DNA of 5,167 bases from CBFGTA01 sp965651595 (GTDB taxonomy: Bacteria; Actinomycetota; Actinomycetes; S36-B12; UBA10799), in contig CBFGTA010000132.1 in the NCBI GenBank assembly GCA_965651595.1, forward strand, positions 1 to 5,167, given 5' to 3'. This document shows, piece by piece, positions 1 through 5,167 of this stretch. Position 1 is the first letter of the stretch, and every line of letters begins with the position of its first letter. The notes below the pieces were generated by a model. It worked only from the letters and a program-made list of their open reading frames with translations. It ran no database searches and had not been told where the DNA came from. Position numbers and translations under genes: made by a program.

Positions 1-2251
1 CACGGACACGGTCAAGGCGATCGGCTACTCCGCGCAGGTTGCCCACCCGGCATTTGGCGCCCCGTCGGCGAACCCGCATTCCTCATCGGCGAGCCACGAG
101 CACCACGGAGAATCATCCGGGGGAGCAGGGGGCGAGGCGACTTCGCACGGAGGCGAGGGAGTTCATAGTAACGCTGGCCCCTCGACTGGTCACACCACTG
201 ATCACACCACTGGTCACCCCGCCGGTGAGTCGACGGGCCACGACCACTCCGCAGTGGACGGACTGCGGCAGCGCATGTGGGTGTCGATCGCACTGACTAT
301 CCCGGTGGCGATCGTGTCGATGGTTCCTGCCCTGCAGTTCACTTACTGGCAGTGGGCTGCCCTGACGCTGGCGTCACCAGTGGTCGTGTGGGGGGCCTGG
401 CCATTCCACCGGGCAGCGCTGAAGAATCTGCGCCACGGGGCAGCCAGCATGGACACGCTGATCTCAATGGGGGTCACGGCCGCCTACCTGTGGTCCCTTT
501 GGGCGTTGTTCTTCGGCGGAGCAGGCGAGCCCGGCATGACCATGACGTTCAGTCTGCTGCCAGCCCACGGATCCTCGATGCACGAGATCTACTTGGAGGT
601 CGCGGCCGCGGTGACGACCTTCATCCTCATCGGCCGTTACCTCGAAGAACGTGCCAAGCGGCGCAGCGGAGCCGCGTTGCGGGCACTGCTGGAGTTGGGA
701 GCGAAAGAAGCGACCCGCGTCCAGCGCACCGACGGCGGTCAATGGACTGAGTCCACTGTCGATGTGCGTGACTTGGTCGTGGGGGACTTCTTCCGGGTTC
801 GGCCCGGAGAGAAGATCGCCACCGACGGCGTCGTCGTCGACGGTGCGTCCGCGATCGACGCGGCGATGCTCACCGGCGAGCCCGTGCCAGTGGATGTGTC
901 AGCCGGTGACGCGGTCGCTGGTGCCACCATCAACACGTTCGGCACCCTGGTGGTGGAAGTGACCCGAGTCGGGGCCGACACACAGCTGGCTCAGATGGCA
1001 CGCCTCGTTGAGCAGGCCCAGTCGGGAAAGGCGCAGGTCCAACGCCTCGCCGACAAGGTGTCCGAGATTTTCGTGCCGATCGTCATCGTCATCGCTATCG
1101 GCACGCTCTTGGTGTGGTGGCTCGCGTTGGGGGACGTGGAAACAGCTTTCACTGCCGCCGTCGCAGTGCTGATCATCGCTTGCCCATGTGCGCTTGGCTT
1201 GGCAACTCCGACGGCACTGATGGTCGGGACCGGTCGCGGCGCTCAGCTCGGAGTGTTGATCAGAGGGCCTGAAGTCCTCGAGAGCACTCGCAAGGTCGAC
1301 ACGATCGTGCTCGACAAGACCGGCACGGTTACTACCGGCGCCATGACGGTTTCCGGCTCGGTGGTCGACGGAGCCACGCCCGAGCAGCTGTGGGCGTTCG
1401 CCGGATCGCTGGAAGCGCGTAGCGAACATCCGGTTGCCGCAGCGATTGCCCGCGAAGCAGCCGATCGAGGCGCGGTTGTGGCGGTCGAGAGTTTCACGAA
1501 CTATCCGGGGCAGGGTGTGGCCGGAGTAGTTGACGGACAGGCAGGAGGTATCGGGCGGAAGGCGTGGCTCCACGAGCAGTTCGCAGTGGCGGCAACCCCG
1601 ACGATCGAGCACTTCGCGCAGCAGGAACTCGCCGCCGGACACACTGTCGTCTACGTCGCAGCAGATGGAGCGATGGTGGGTGCAATCGCTGTGGGCGATT
1701 CAATCAAGACCACGAGTCGCGAGGCCGTAGCTCTGTTGGAAAGCCAGGGGCTCACAACGGTGCTGCTGACCGGCGACAACGCGCAGGCCGCTTCGTATGT
1801 GGCCGCCGAGGTCGGGATCGGGCGGGTCATCGCCGAGGTACTTCCCAAAGACAAGGCCCACCACGTTCAGGCACTTCAGGAGCGCGGTGCGACTGTCGCC
1901 ATGGTCGGCGACGGAGTCAACGATGCCCCCGCCCTGGCCACCGCAGATCTCGGGATGGCGATGGGTACGGGCACCGACGCTGCGATCGAGGCAGCTGACA
2001 TCACCCTGGTCCGGGGCGATCTGCGGGTGGCAGCCGATGCCATCGCCTTGTCCCGCCGCACCTTACGGACGATTAAGGGCAACCTGTTCTGGGCCTTCGC
2101 CTACAACGTGGCTGCGATTCCGCTGGCTGCTGCGGGACTTCTCAATCCGCTGATTGCTGGCGCTGCCATGGCTTTCAGCTCGGTGTTTGTGGTGACCAAC
2201 AGTCTGCGCCTGCGGCGATTCCGATCGGTTTCGGGGGCCGACGCGCGCTGA
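1..2251 (+). CDS. copA: Cu(I)-exporting P1B-type ATPase (CopA-like), 5' end cut off by window
   Basis: This integral membrane ATPase most likely pumps Cu(I) out of the cytoplasm. The reading frame (codons from base 2) has no stop back to the left edge, and its first residues (TDTVKAIGYSAQV) look like the end of an HMA metal-binding domain, so the true start is upstream; 749 residues are visible and about 60 more would fit a one-HMA CopA. After a His-rich linker (44-247) come two membrane segments (about 275-400), two more (about 449-640), the actuator domain with TGE (872-880), CPC in the sixth membrane helix (1181-1189), DKTG with the phosphorylated Asp (1313-1324), the HP motif (1427-1432), GDGVND (1907-1924), YN in helix 7 (2102-2107) and MAFSS in helix 8 (2168-2182). 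CPC, YN and MxxSS together define the Cu(I) class rather than Zn/Cd exporters. No catalytic residue is missing. Its N-terminal CxxC and promoter lie outside the window, so copper regulation cannot be judged. Confidence 0.93.
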   Translation, partial: TDTVKAIGYSAQVAHPAFGAPSANPHSSSASHEHHGESSGGAGGEATSHGGEGVHSNAGPSTGHTTDHTTGHPAGESTGHDHSAVDGLRQRMWVSIALTIPVAIVSMVPALQFTYWQWAALTLASPVVVWGAWPFHRAALKNLRHGAASMDTLISMGVTAAYLWSLWALFFGGAGEPGMTMTFSLLPAHGSSMHEIYLEVAAAVTTFILIGRYLEERAKRRSGAALRALLELGAKEATRVQRTDGGQWTESTVDVRDLVVGDFFRVRPGEKIATDGVVVDGASAIDAAMLTGEPVPVDVSAGDAVAGATINTFGTLVVEVTRVGADTQLAQMARLVEQAQSGKAQVQRLADKVSEIFVPIVIVIAIGTLLVWWLALGDVETAFTAAVAVLIIACPCALGLATPTALMVGTGRGAQLGVLIRGPEVLESTRKVDTIVLDKTGTVTTGAMTVSGSVVDGATPEQLWAFAGSLEARSEHPVAAAIAREAADRGAVVAVESFTNYPGQGVAGVVDGQAGGIGRKAWLHEQFAVAATPTIEHFAQQELAAGHTVVYVAADGAMVGAIAVGDSIKTTSREAVALLESQGLTTVLLTGDNAQAASYVAAEVGIGRVIAEVLPKDKAHHVQALQERGATVAMVGDGVNDAPALATADLGMAMGTGTDAAIEAADITLVRGDLRVAADAIALSRRTLRTIKGNLFWAFAYNVAAIPLAAAGLLNPLIAGAAMAFSSVFVVTNSLRLRRFRSVSGADAR
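44..247 (+). other. Histidine-rich linker between HMA domain and first membrane helix of the Cu-ATPase
   Basis: Across 68 codons the protein carries 12 histidines set among Gly, Ser, Thr, Ala and Glu, including SHEHH, three TxHx units and GHDHS. The stretch has no hydrophobic pattern and is probably disordered and cytoplasmic. His-rich tails and linkers in P1B ATPases can bind Cu, Zn or Ni and often tune transport; the binding here is inferred from composition only. Confidence 0.8.
185..220 (+). repeat. Three tandem 12-base repeats coding for TGHT-TDHT-TGHP
   Basis: Unit 1 is ACTGGTCACACC (185-196), unit 2 ACTGATCACACC (197-208) and unit 3 ACTGGTCACCCC (209-220). Each differs from unit 1 by at most one base. 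The period is four codons, so copy-number change keeps the frame and adds or removes one histidine per unit. It lies within the His-rich linker. A more diverged TGHD unit (233-244) follows. Confidence 0.85.
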
Positions 2252-2265
2252 ACCCACCCCCCTTA

Positions 2266-2294
2266 TTGAGAATGAATGTCATACTCATTAGAGT
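2266..2294 (+). promoter_or_regulatory. Predicted sigma-70-type promoter of the metal-uptake operon
   Basis: TTGAGA (2266-2271, 5 of 6 to the -35 consensus) and TAGAGT (2289-2294, 4 of 6 to the -10 consensus) are separated by exactly 17 bases. Transcription would begin near 2300, leaving a leader of roughly 28 bases before the ATG at 2329. The spacer is filled by the Fur-type palindrome. This is a prediction from pattern; an alternative -10 (TATTAG, 2303-2308) is possible. Confidence 0.55.
2267..2287 (+). promoter_or_regulatory. Fur-family operator (Zur- or Mn-responsive-like), 21-bp palindrome
   Basis: The site reads TGAG-A-ATGA-atg-TCAT-A-CTCA, with 16 of 20 positions symmetric about base 2277. 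It matches the Fur-family layout TGAnAATGA-nnn-TCATTnTCA at 15 of 16 defined positions, and its inner 19 bases agree with the E. coli Fur box at 13 of 19. It lies between the -35 and -10, so a bound repressor would block RNA polymerase. In front of a Zn/Mn-type importer the likely ligand is Zur with zinc, or a Mur/Mn-type Fur relative with manganese; the sequence does not decide between them. Confidence 0.65.
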
Positions 2295-2318
2295 GGGTTG
2301 CGTATTAGTCCCCGACCG

Positions 2319-2323
2319 AAGGA
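2319..2323 (+). promoter_or_regulatory. Ribosome binding site of the metal-binding lipoprotein gene
   Basis: AAGGA lies 5 bases before the ATG at 2329. It decides this start over an in-frame TTG at 2266, which would lie inside the promoter and operator and would put 21 non-signal residues ahead of the lipoprotein signal. Confidence 0.75.
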
Positions 2324-2328
2324 ACCCG

Positions 2329-3264
2329 ATGACTCACATCTCCCGTAGACGTATTGTGACCGGACTCGCCGCGGCGGCTAGCGTTGTCTTGGTGGCGTCG
2401 GCTTGCTCAAGCTCTGACTCCGCCGATCCGGCCGCTCCCACCGCCGACTCGTGCCCGTCCGCTCCCATCGCGGTGACCGCCAGCGTCGACCAGTGGGGAA
2501 ACATTGCCGAACAACTGGCCGGTGCTTGTGGAACGGTCGACACGATTGTGACCTCTGCCAGCGGGGATCCCCATGACTATGAGCCCACCACCGGGGACGT
2601 GGCGAAGTTCTCGAATGCCCGCGTTGTAGTGATCAACGGCATGGGTTACGACGAGTGGGCCGAGAAGGCCGTCAACTCGACTGACGCCGGTGCTGAGGTT
2701 GTCGATGCCGCCACGGTCAACGATGTTGCTGATGGCGCGAACCCACACCTGTGGTACAACCCGGACTACGTGACCGCCACTGCTTCCGCCATCACAGATG
2801 CCTATATCAAAGCATCGCCCGATGCGAAGGACTATTTTGACCAGCAACAGCAGGCGTTCACGGAGTCCATGAAGCCGTACTTCGACGAGATCAACACGAT
2901 CAAGGCCGGGGCCGACGGCAAGACTTACGGCGCCACCGAGAGCGTCTTCGACTACATGGCAGAAGCAGTTGGGCTGCGTAACCTCACACCCCAGGGCTAC
3001 CAGAATGCTGTCACCAACGAGTCTGAGCCGTCCCCCGGAGACATTGCCGCGTTCAACAAGGCGCTCACCGATAAAGCCATGAACGTTCTCATCAACAACA
3101 CGCAGACCGAAGGGTCGGTGCCGCAGCAGTTGGTGTCGACTGCCCAAGGTGCGGGTGTTCCTGTCGTGGATGTCACGGAAACGATGCCGGAAGGGGCCAG
3201 CGACTTCCAGTCATGGCAGATTGACCAGCTGAAGGAACTCGCTACCGCCCTGGGCATCAGCTAG
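2329..3264 (+). CDS. Zn/Mn-type metal ABC transporter substrate-binding lipoprotein (ZnuA/TroA family)
   Basis: This extracytoplasmic, lipid-anchored protein (311 residues) captures a divalent metal and hands it to the permease encoded two genes on. It opens with an Arg-rich n-region (RRR, 6-8), a hydrophobic segment and a lipobox ASAC with the lipidated Cys at 26, followed by a Ser/Ala/Pro-rich tether. Family landmarks are DPHDYEPT with His82, NPHLWYNP with His140, ATESVFDYMAEAVGL with Glu204 and VTETMPEG with Glu284; these are the probable metal ligands of cluster A-I binding proteins. Cys42 and Cys67 could form a disulfide. There is no His-rich loop before His140, unlike many ZnuA proteins, so zinc and manganese both remain possible. 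It is the first gene of the operon, 53 bases ahead of the ATPase gene, behind a Fur-type operator. AAGGA and the signal peptide support the ATG start. Family assignment is firm; the metal is not. Confidence 0.92.
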   Translation: MTHISRRRIVTGLAAAASVVLVASACSSSDSADPAAPTADSCPSAPIAVTASVDQWGNIAEQLAGACGTVDTIVTSASGDPHDYEPTTGDVAKFSNARVVVINGMGYDEWAEKAVNSTDAGAEVVDAATVNDVADGANPHLWYNPDYVTATASAITDAYIKASPDAKDYFDQQQQAFTESMKPYFDEINTIKAGADGKTYGATESVFDYMAEAVGLRNLTPQGYQNAVTNESEPSPGDIAAFNKALTDKAMNVLINNTQTEGSVPQQLVSTAQGAGVPVVDVTETMPEGASDFQSWQIDQLKELATALGIS

Positions 3265-3305
3265 TTTTCGGACGGCGATTGCCAAGAGTTGCCCATCAGT
3301 TGAAT

Positions 3306-3311
3306 GGAGAG
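3306..3311 (+). promoter_or_regulatory. Ribosome binding site of the ABC ATPase gene
   Basis: GGAGAG ends 6 bases before the ATG at 3318. It decides that start over an in-frame TTG at 3279, which has no purine-rich site at a suitable distance and would add 13 residues before the usual MIEFRDV beginning of the fold. Confidence 0.8.
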
Positions 3312-3317
3312 TCGCGC

Positions 3318-4070
3318 ATGATCGAGTTTCGGGATGTCGCGGCTGTCCGCGGGGGCCGCACGATTTGGTCTGAAGGCACGTTCACGGTCCCTTCGGACCA
3401 AATCGTTGGCGTCATCGGGCCCAACGGCTCGGGCAAGACAACCTTGCTCATGATGCTGCTGGGCCTGCTGGCGCCCGCCAGTGGCACCATCCGCGTCTTG
3501 GGGCGGACGCCTCATCGGGGTGACTCGCGCATCGGCTATGTTCCGCAGAACTACGCTGCGATTGCCGGAGACTCGATTCGTGCCCAAGATCTGGTTCTGT
3601 TGGGCCTGAACGGGGGAAGGTACGGGCTGCGCAAGACGTCTGCCGACGAGTGGGAACAGGTGCACGCGGCACTGCGCGAGGTGGGCGCAGAGCACTTTGC
3701 CACGCGACGCTTGTCCGAGCTGTCGGGTGGTCAGCAGCAGCGGGTGGCGATTGCCCAAGCCTTGGTGTCGCGCCCGGAGTTGCTACTACTTGACGAGCCA
3801 CTCGCCAACCTGGACATCCGCAATCAGCAGGAGATCGTTGATCTGCTCGGTCGCATCAATCGGGAGCGACACATCGGCGTCGTTCTGGTCGTTCACGACA
3901 TCAACCCGCTCCTGTCTATCCTCAACGGCGCCATCTACCTTCTGGACGGGCACCCCCACTACGACGACGTCAACGATGTCGTCAGCGAAGAACTGCTCAC
4001 CCACCTGTACGGAACCCTTATCCGCGTAGTACGCACTCCGCAGGGCGACTTCTTTACCCGGAGCGCATGA
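3318..4070 (+). CDS. Metal ABC transporter ATP-binding protein (Zn/Mn type, ZnuC/MntB-like)
   Basis: This cytoplasmic subunit (250 residues, normal for the family) hydrolyses ATP to drive the permease. All nucleotide-binding motifs are present: Walker A GPNGSGKT (34-41), Q-loop Gln77 in YVPQN, signature LSGGQQQ (135-141), Walker B LLLLDE with Asp159 and catalytic Glu160, D-loop LANLD (162-166) and switch His193 in VVHDINP. The C-terminal HLYGTLIRVVRTPQGDFF segment resembles that of ATPases paired with ABC-3 permeases. The ATG is chosen because GGAGAG precedes it by 6 bases. The stop overlaps the start of the permease gene, indicating translational coupling. Codons 15-30 are built from a near-perfect inverted repeat, so the DNA is odd although the peptide is ordinary for this part of the fold. 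Neighbouring genes give the metal-import role; the ATPase alone would not fix the substrate. Confidence 0.94.
   Translation: MIEFRDVAAVRGGRTIWSEGTFTVPSDQIVGVIGPNGSGKTTLLMMLLGLLAPASGTIRVLGRTPHRGDSRIGYVPQNYAAIAGDSIRAQDLVLLGLNGGRYGLRKTSADEWEQVHAALREVGAEHFATRRLSELSGGQQQRVAIAQALVSRPELLLLDEPLANLDIRNQQEIVDLLGRINRERHIGVVLVVHDINPLLSILNGAIYLLDGHPHYDDVNDVVSEELLTHLYGTLIRVVRTPQGDFFTRSA
3360..3406 (+). repeat. Near-perfect 17-bp inverted repeat (stem-loop) inside the ABC ATPase gene
   Basis: The left arm ACGATTTGGTCTGAAGG (3360-3376) pairs with the right arm CCTTCGGACCAAATCGT (3390-3406): 16 Watson-Crick pairs and one G-T (G-U in RNA) pair, around a 13-base loop (3377-3389). It spans codons 15-30, beginning 42 bases into the gene. 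Because of the symmetry both strands read the peptides TIWSEGT and VPSDQIV. There is no T-run after it, so it is not a standard terminator. A role in mRNA folding, stability or protein binding is possible but inferred. Confidence 0.9.
4060..4063 (+). promoter_or_regulatory. Ribosome binding site of the permease gene, ambiguous start
   Basis: GGAG lies 3 bases before the ATG at 4067 and 6 bases before the ATG at 4070. The second spacing is the more usual, so translation may start at the second Met; the difference is a single residue. Confidence 0.5.
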
Positions 4071-4966
4071 TGCCCATCGAATTGATCGCGTTCCTCAACG
4101 TCCAGTCCAACTGGTGGGAAGTCGTCACCAGCAACTTCATGCGAACTGCCTTCCTGGGCGGGATCTTGGTCGCTGTCGCATCGGGAATTATTGGATATTT
4201 CGTGATCATCCGCGGCAGCATGTTCGCCTCTCACGCCCTCGCCCACATCGGGTTCCCGGGAGCGACCGGTGCGGCCTTGGTTGGGGTGTCGGTTTCGGTG
4301 GGGCTCGTGACATTCACGGTCTTGGGTGCGGTTGCCATCGGCTTGCTGGGCAAACGCTCCCAAGACCGCGAAGTGGCTACCGGTACGGTACTCGCGTTCG
4401 CGACCGCTCTGGGTGTCCTGTTCGCATCCCTCGCCCGGGAGAACACTTCGACGGTGACCAACATCTTGTTCGGGAGCTTGCTCGCGATCACGACGGAACA
4501 ACTGATCATGTTCACGGTCGGACTGGTGATTCTGGTGGTCGTGTTAGCTGTGATCTACAGGCCGCTGTTGTTCGCCTCGATCGACCCCGATGTTGCCGAG
4601 GCGCGGGGCATTCCGATCAAGGCACTGGGACTCGTCTTCATGGTGCTGATCGCCCTGGTGGTGAGCATGGCCGTGACTGTGGTCGGCGTCCTGCTGATCT
4701 TTGCCCTACTCGTCACTCCGGCTGCGGCGGCCCTGCGGATCACTGCCCGGCCTTCAGCGGCGCTGCTCATCAGCTGTGTAATCGGTGCCGTGTCGGTGGT
4801 TGCGGGCCTCCTGCTCGCGGCCCTCTTCAACCTGCCGCCGAGCTTCTTCATCGTGGCGGTTGTGTTTGCGATCTGGCTCGTCGTGGTGGCGGTAGGGCCG
4901 CGCCGCCGCAACACCGTCGTCCCGAGCCCCCACGTGACAGCGGACAGGCCACGAGAAGCGGTCTAG
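4067..4966 (+). CDS. Metal ABC transporter permease, ABC-3 family (ZnuB/MntC-like)
   Basis: This integral membrane subunit (299 residues) forms the channel, probably as a homodimer, through which Zn(II) or Mn(II) enters the cell. It is almost wholly hydrophobic, with about eight predicted membrane segments. Family hallmarks are IIRGSMFASHALAHIGFPGA (48-67), which carries conserved Ser, His and Gly; ASIDPDVAEARGIP, the cytoplasmic loop expected to contact the ATPase; LLVTPAAAAL; and LPPSFFIV near the end. The last 20 or so residues (GPRRRNT to the end) are a charged cytoplasmic tail. The gene begins at ATGA overlapping the ATPase stop; a second ATG follows at once and has better ribosome-site spacing, so the protein may be one residue shorter. 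It is the last operon gene and ends 30 bases from the convergent tRNA-Phe, with no clear terminator between them. The family is certain; substrate choice rests on the binding protein and operator. Confidence 0.94.
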   Translation: MMPIELIAFLNVQSNWWEVVTSNFMRTAFLGGILVAVASGIIGYFVIIRGSMFASHALAHIGFPGATGAALVGVSVSVGLVTFTVLGAVAIGLLGKRSQDREVATGTVLAFATALGVLFASLARENTSTVTNILFGSLLAITTEQLIMFTVGLVILVVVLAVIYRPLLFASIDPDVAEARGIPIKALGLVFMVLIALVVSMAVTVVGVLLIFALLVTPAAAALRITARPSAALLISCVIGAVSVVAGLLLAALFNLPPSFFIVAVVFAIWLVVVAVGPRRRNTVVPSPHVTADRPREAV

Positions 4967-4996
4967 ATCAAGAGTTCTCGGCTGAGGCGCATGCGG

Positions 4997-5070
4997 TGGC
5001 TAGGGCCGGGATCGAACCGGCGACCCTCCGCTTTTCAGGCGGATGCTCGTACCAACTGAGCTACCTAGCC
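4997..5070 (-). tRNA. tRNA-Phe (anticodon GAA)
   Basis: Read on the - strand, 74 bases fold into a full cloverleaf. The acceptor GGCTAGG pairs perfectly with CCTAGCC, the D-stem is GCTC/GAGC with a GG-containing loop, the anticodon stem is TCCGC/GCGGA with loop CTGAAAA (anticodon GAA), the variable region has 5 bases, and the T-arm is GCCGG-TTCGATC-CCGGC. The discriminator is A. The next bases are CCG rather than CCA, so CCA must be added after transcription. It lies just downstream of tRNA-Asp and is probably cotranscribed with it. Its 3' end faces the metal operon. Confidence 0.97.
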
Positions 5071-5079
5071 GTGTGCCAA

Positions 5080-5109
5080 GAGGCCCGCCACTGCTGTAGC
5101 GGGCCCCTC
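5080..5109 (-). other. GC-rich hairpin in the tRNA-Asp/tRNA-Phe spacer
   Basis: GGCCCGC (5082-5088) pairs with GCGGGCC (5099-5105), with GAG/CTC able to extend it across a small bulge and a short AC/GT pair inside. It sits between the two tRNA genes and has no T-run on either strand. It could guide processing of a joint tRNA precursor or cause partial termination after tRNA-Asp; this is inferred from position. Confidence 0.55.
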
Positions 5110-5117
5110 GATGGCAG

Positions 5118-5167
5118 CGACCCCGACCGGGCTCGAACCGGCGACCTCCGCCGTGACAGGGCGGCGC
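5118..5167 (-). tRNA. tRNA-Asp (anticodon GTC), 5' part cut off by window
   Basis: The last 50 bases of the tRNA are visible on the - strand: anticodon stem CCGCC/GGCGG with loop CTGTCAC (anticodon GTC), a 5-base variable region, T-arm GCCGG-TTCGAGC-CCGGT (one G-U pair), acceptor strand CGGGGTC and discriminator G, the Asp identity base. The D-arm and 5' acceptor lie beyond the right edge. It is transcribed ahead of tRNA-Phe with a 47-base spacer. Asp-Phe pairs, often with Glu in front, are common in actinobacterial genomes. Confidence 0.93.

Noticed and set aside
899..1642. Long open frame of 247 codons on the - strand under the Cu-ATPase
   Set aside because: It is the complement of a well-conserved coding region in GC-rich DNA; composition is rich in Arg, His and Ser with no recognisable domain.
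254..2251. Separate 665-residue ATPase starting at GTG 254
   Set aside because: The same frame is open to the left edge and encodes an HMA-domain end and His-rich linker; GTG 254 is an internal Val codon with no ribosome site.
2266..2328. Longer binding protein starting at TTG 2266
   Set aside because: The added codons cover the promoter and operator, and the ATG at 2329 has AAGGA plus a proper lipoprotein signal directly behind it.
2407..3147. Long open frame of 246 codons on the - strand under the binding-protein gene
   Set aside because: A shadow of the real gene: no domain, no ribosome site recognised, and the + strand protein has all family motifs.
3279..3294. TTGCC-AAGAG-TTGCC direct repeat before the ATPase gene
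   Set aside because: Five-base repeats of this kind are expected by chance and match no known site.
3279..3317. Longer ABC ATPase starting at TTG 3279
   Set aside because: No suitable ribosome site; GGAGAG and the family-typical N-terminus support ATG 3318.
3296..3490. A - strand protein sharing the peptides TIWSEGT and VPSDQIV with the ATPase
   Set aside because: The shared peptides follow automatically from the inverted repeat at 3360-3406, not from a second gene.
4988..4995. CGCATGCG palindrome just past the 3' end of tRNA-Phe
   Set aside because: Too short for a terminator and without a T-run; likely chance in GC-rich DNA.

Overview
The window is high-GC DNA with strong GC preference at third codon positions, Shine-Dalgarno starts, a Tat/Sec-like lipoprotein signal with Arg-rich start, and tRNA genes lacking an encoded CCA in the one case whose 3' flank can be judged. 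This fits an actinobacterium (Actinomycetota); I cannot name the genus. All protein genes are on the + strand and deal with transition metals. The two tRNA genes are on the - strand at the right edge.

Region 1 (1-2251): the 5'-truncated end of a P1B-type ATPase. The open frame runs back to the left edge of the window, so the gene starts upstream. What is visible is the last strand of an N-terminal heavy-metal-associated (HMA) domain, a linker with 12 histidines, and the full ATPase core. The CPC, YN and MxxSS membrane motifs are those of Cu(I) exporters (CopA, P1B-1).

Region 2 (2252-2328): a compact 77-base control region. A good -35/-10 pair with 17-base spacing encloses an imperfect 21-bp palindrome of Fur-family type (Fur/Zur/Mur-like). 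It would control the next three genes.

Region 3 (2329-4966): a complete cluster 9 (Zn/Mn-type) metal-uptake ABC operon: a lipoprotein metal-binding protein, an ATPase and an ABC-3 family permease. The last two overlap at ATGA. A near-perfect 17-bp inverted repeat lies inside the start of the ATPase gene and is the most striking unexplained structure in the window. 

Region 4 (4967-5167): convergent to the operon, tRNA-Phe(GAA) and the 3' part of tRNA-Asp(GTC), transcribed leftwards as Asp then Phe, with a small hairpin in the spacer.

Taken together this is a metal homeostasis locus: one gene pumping Cu(I) out, and a neighbouring metal-repressed operon importing Zn(II) or Mn(II). No regulator gene is in view. 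I see no mobile element, CRISPR array or clear new system; the items worth a second look are the intragenic hairpin, the operator architecture and the repeat-built histidine linker.
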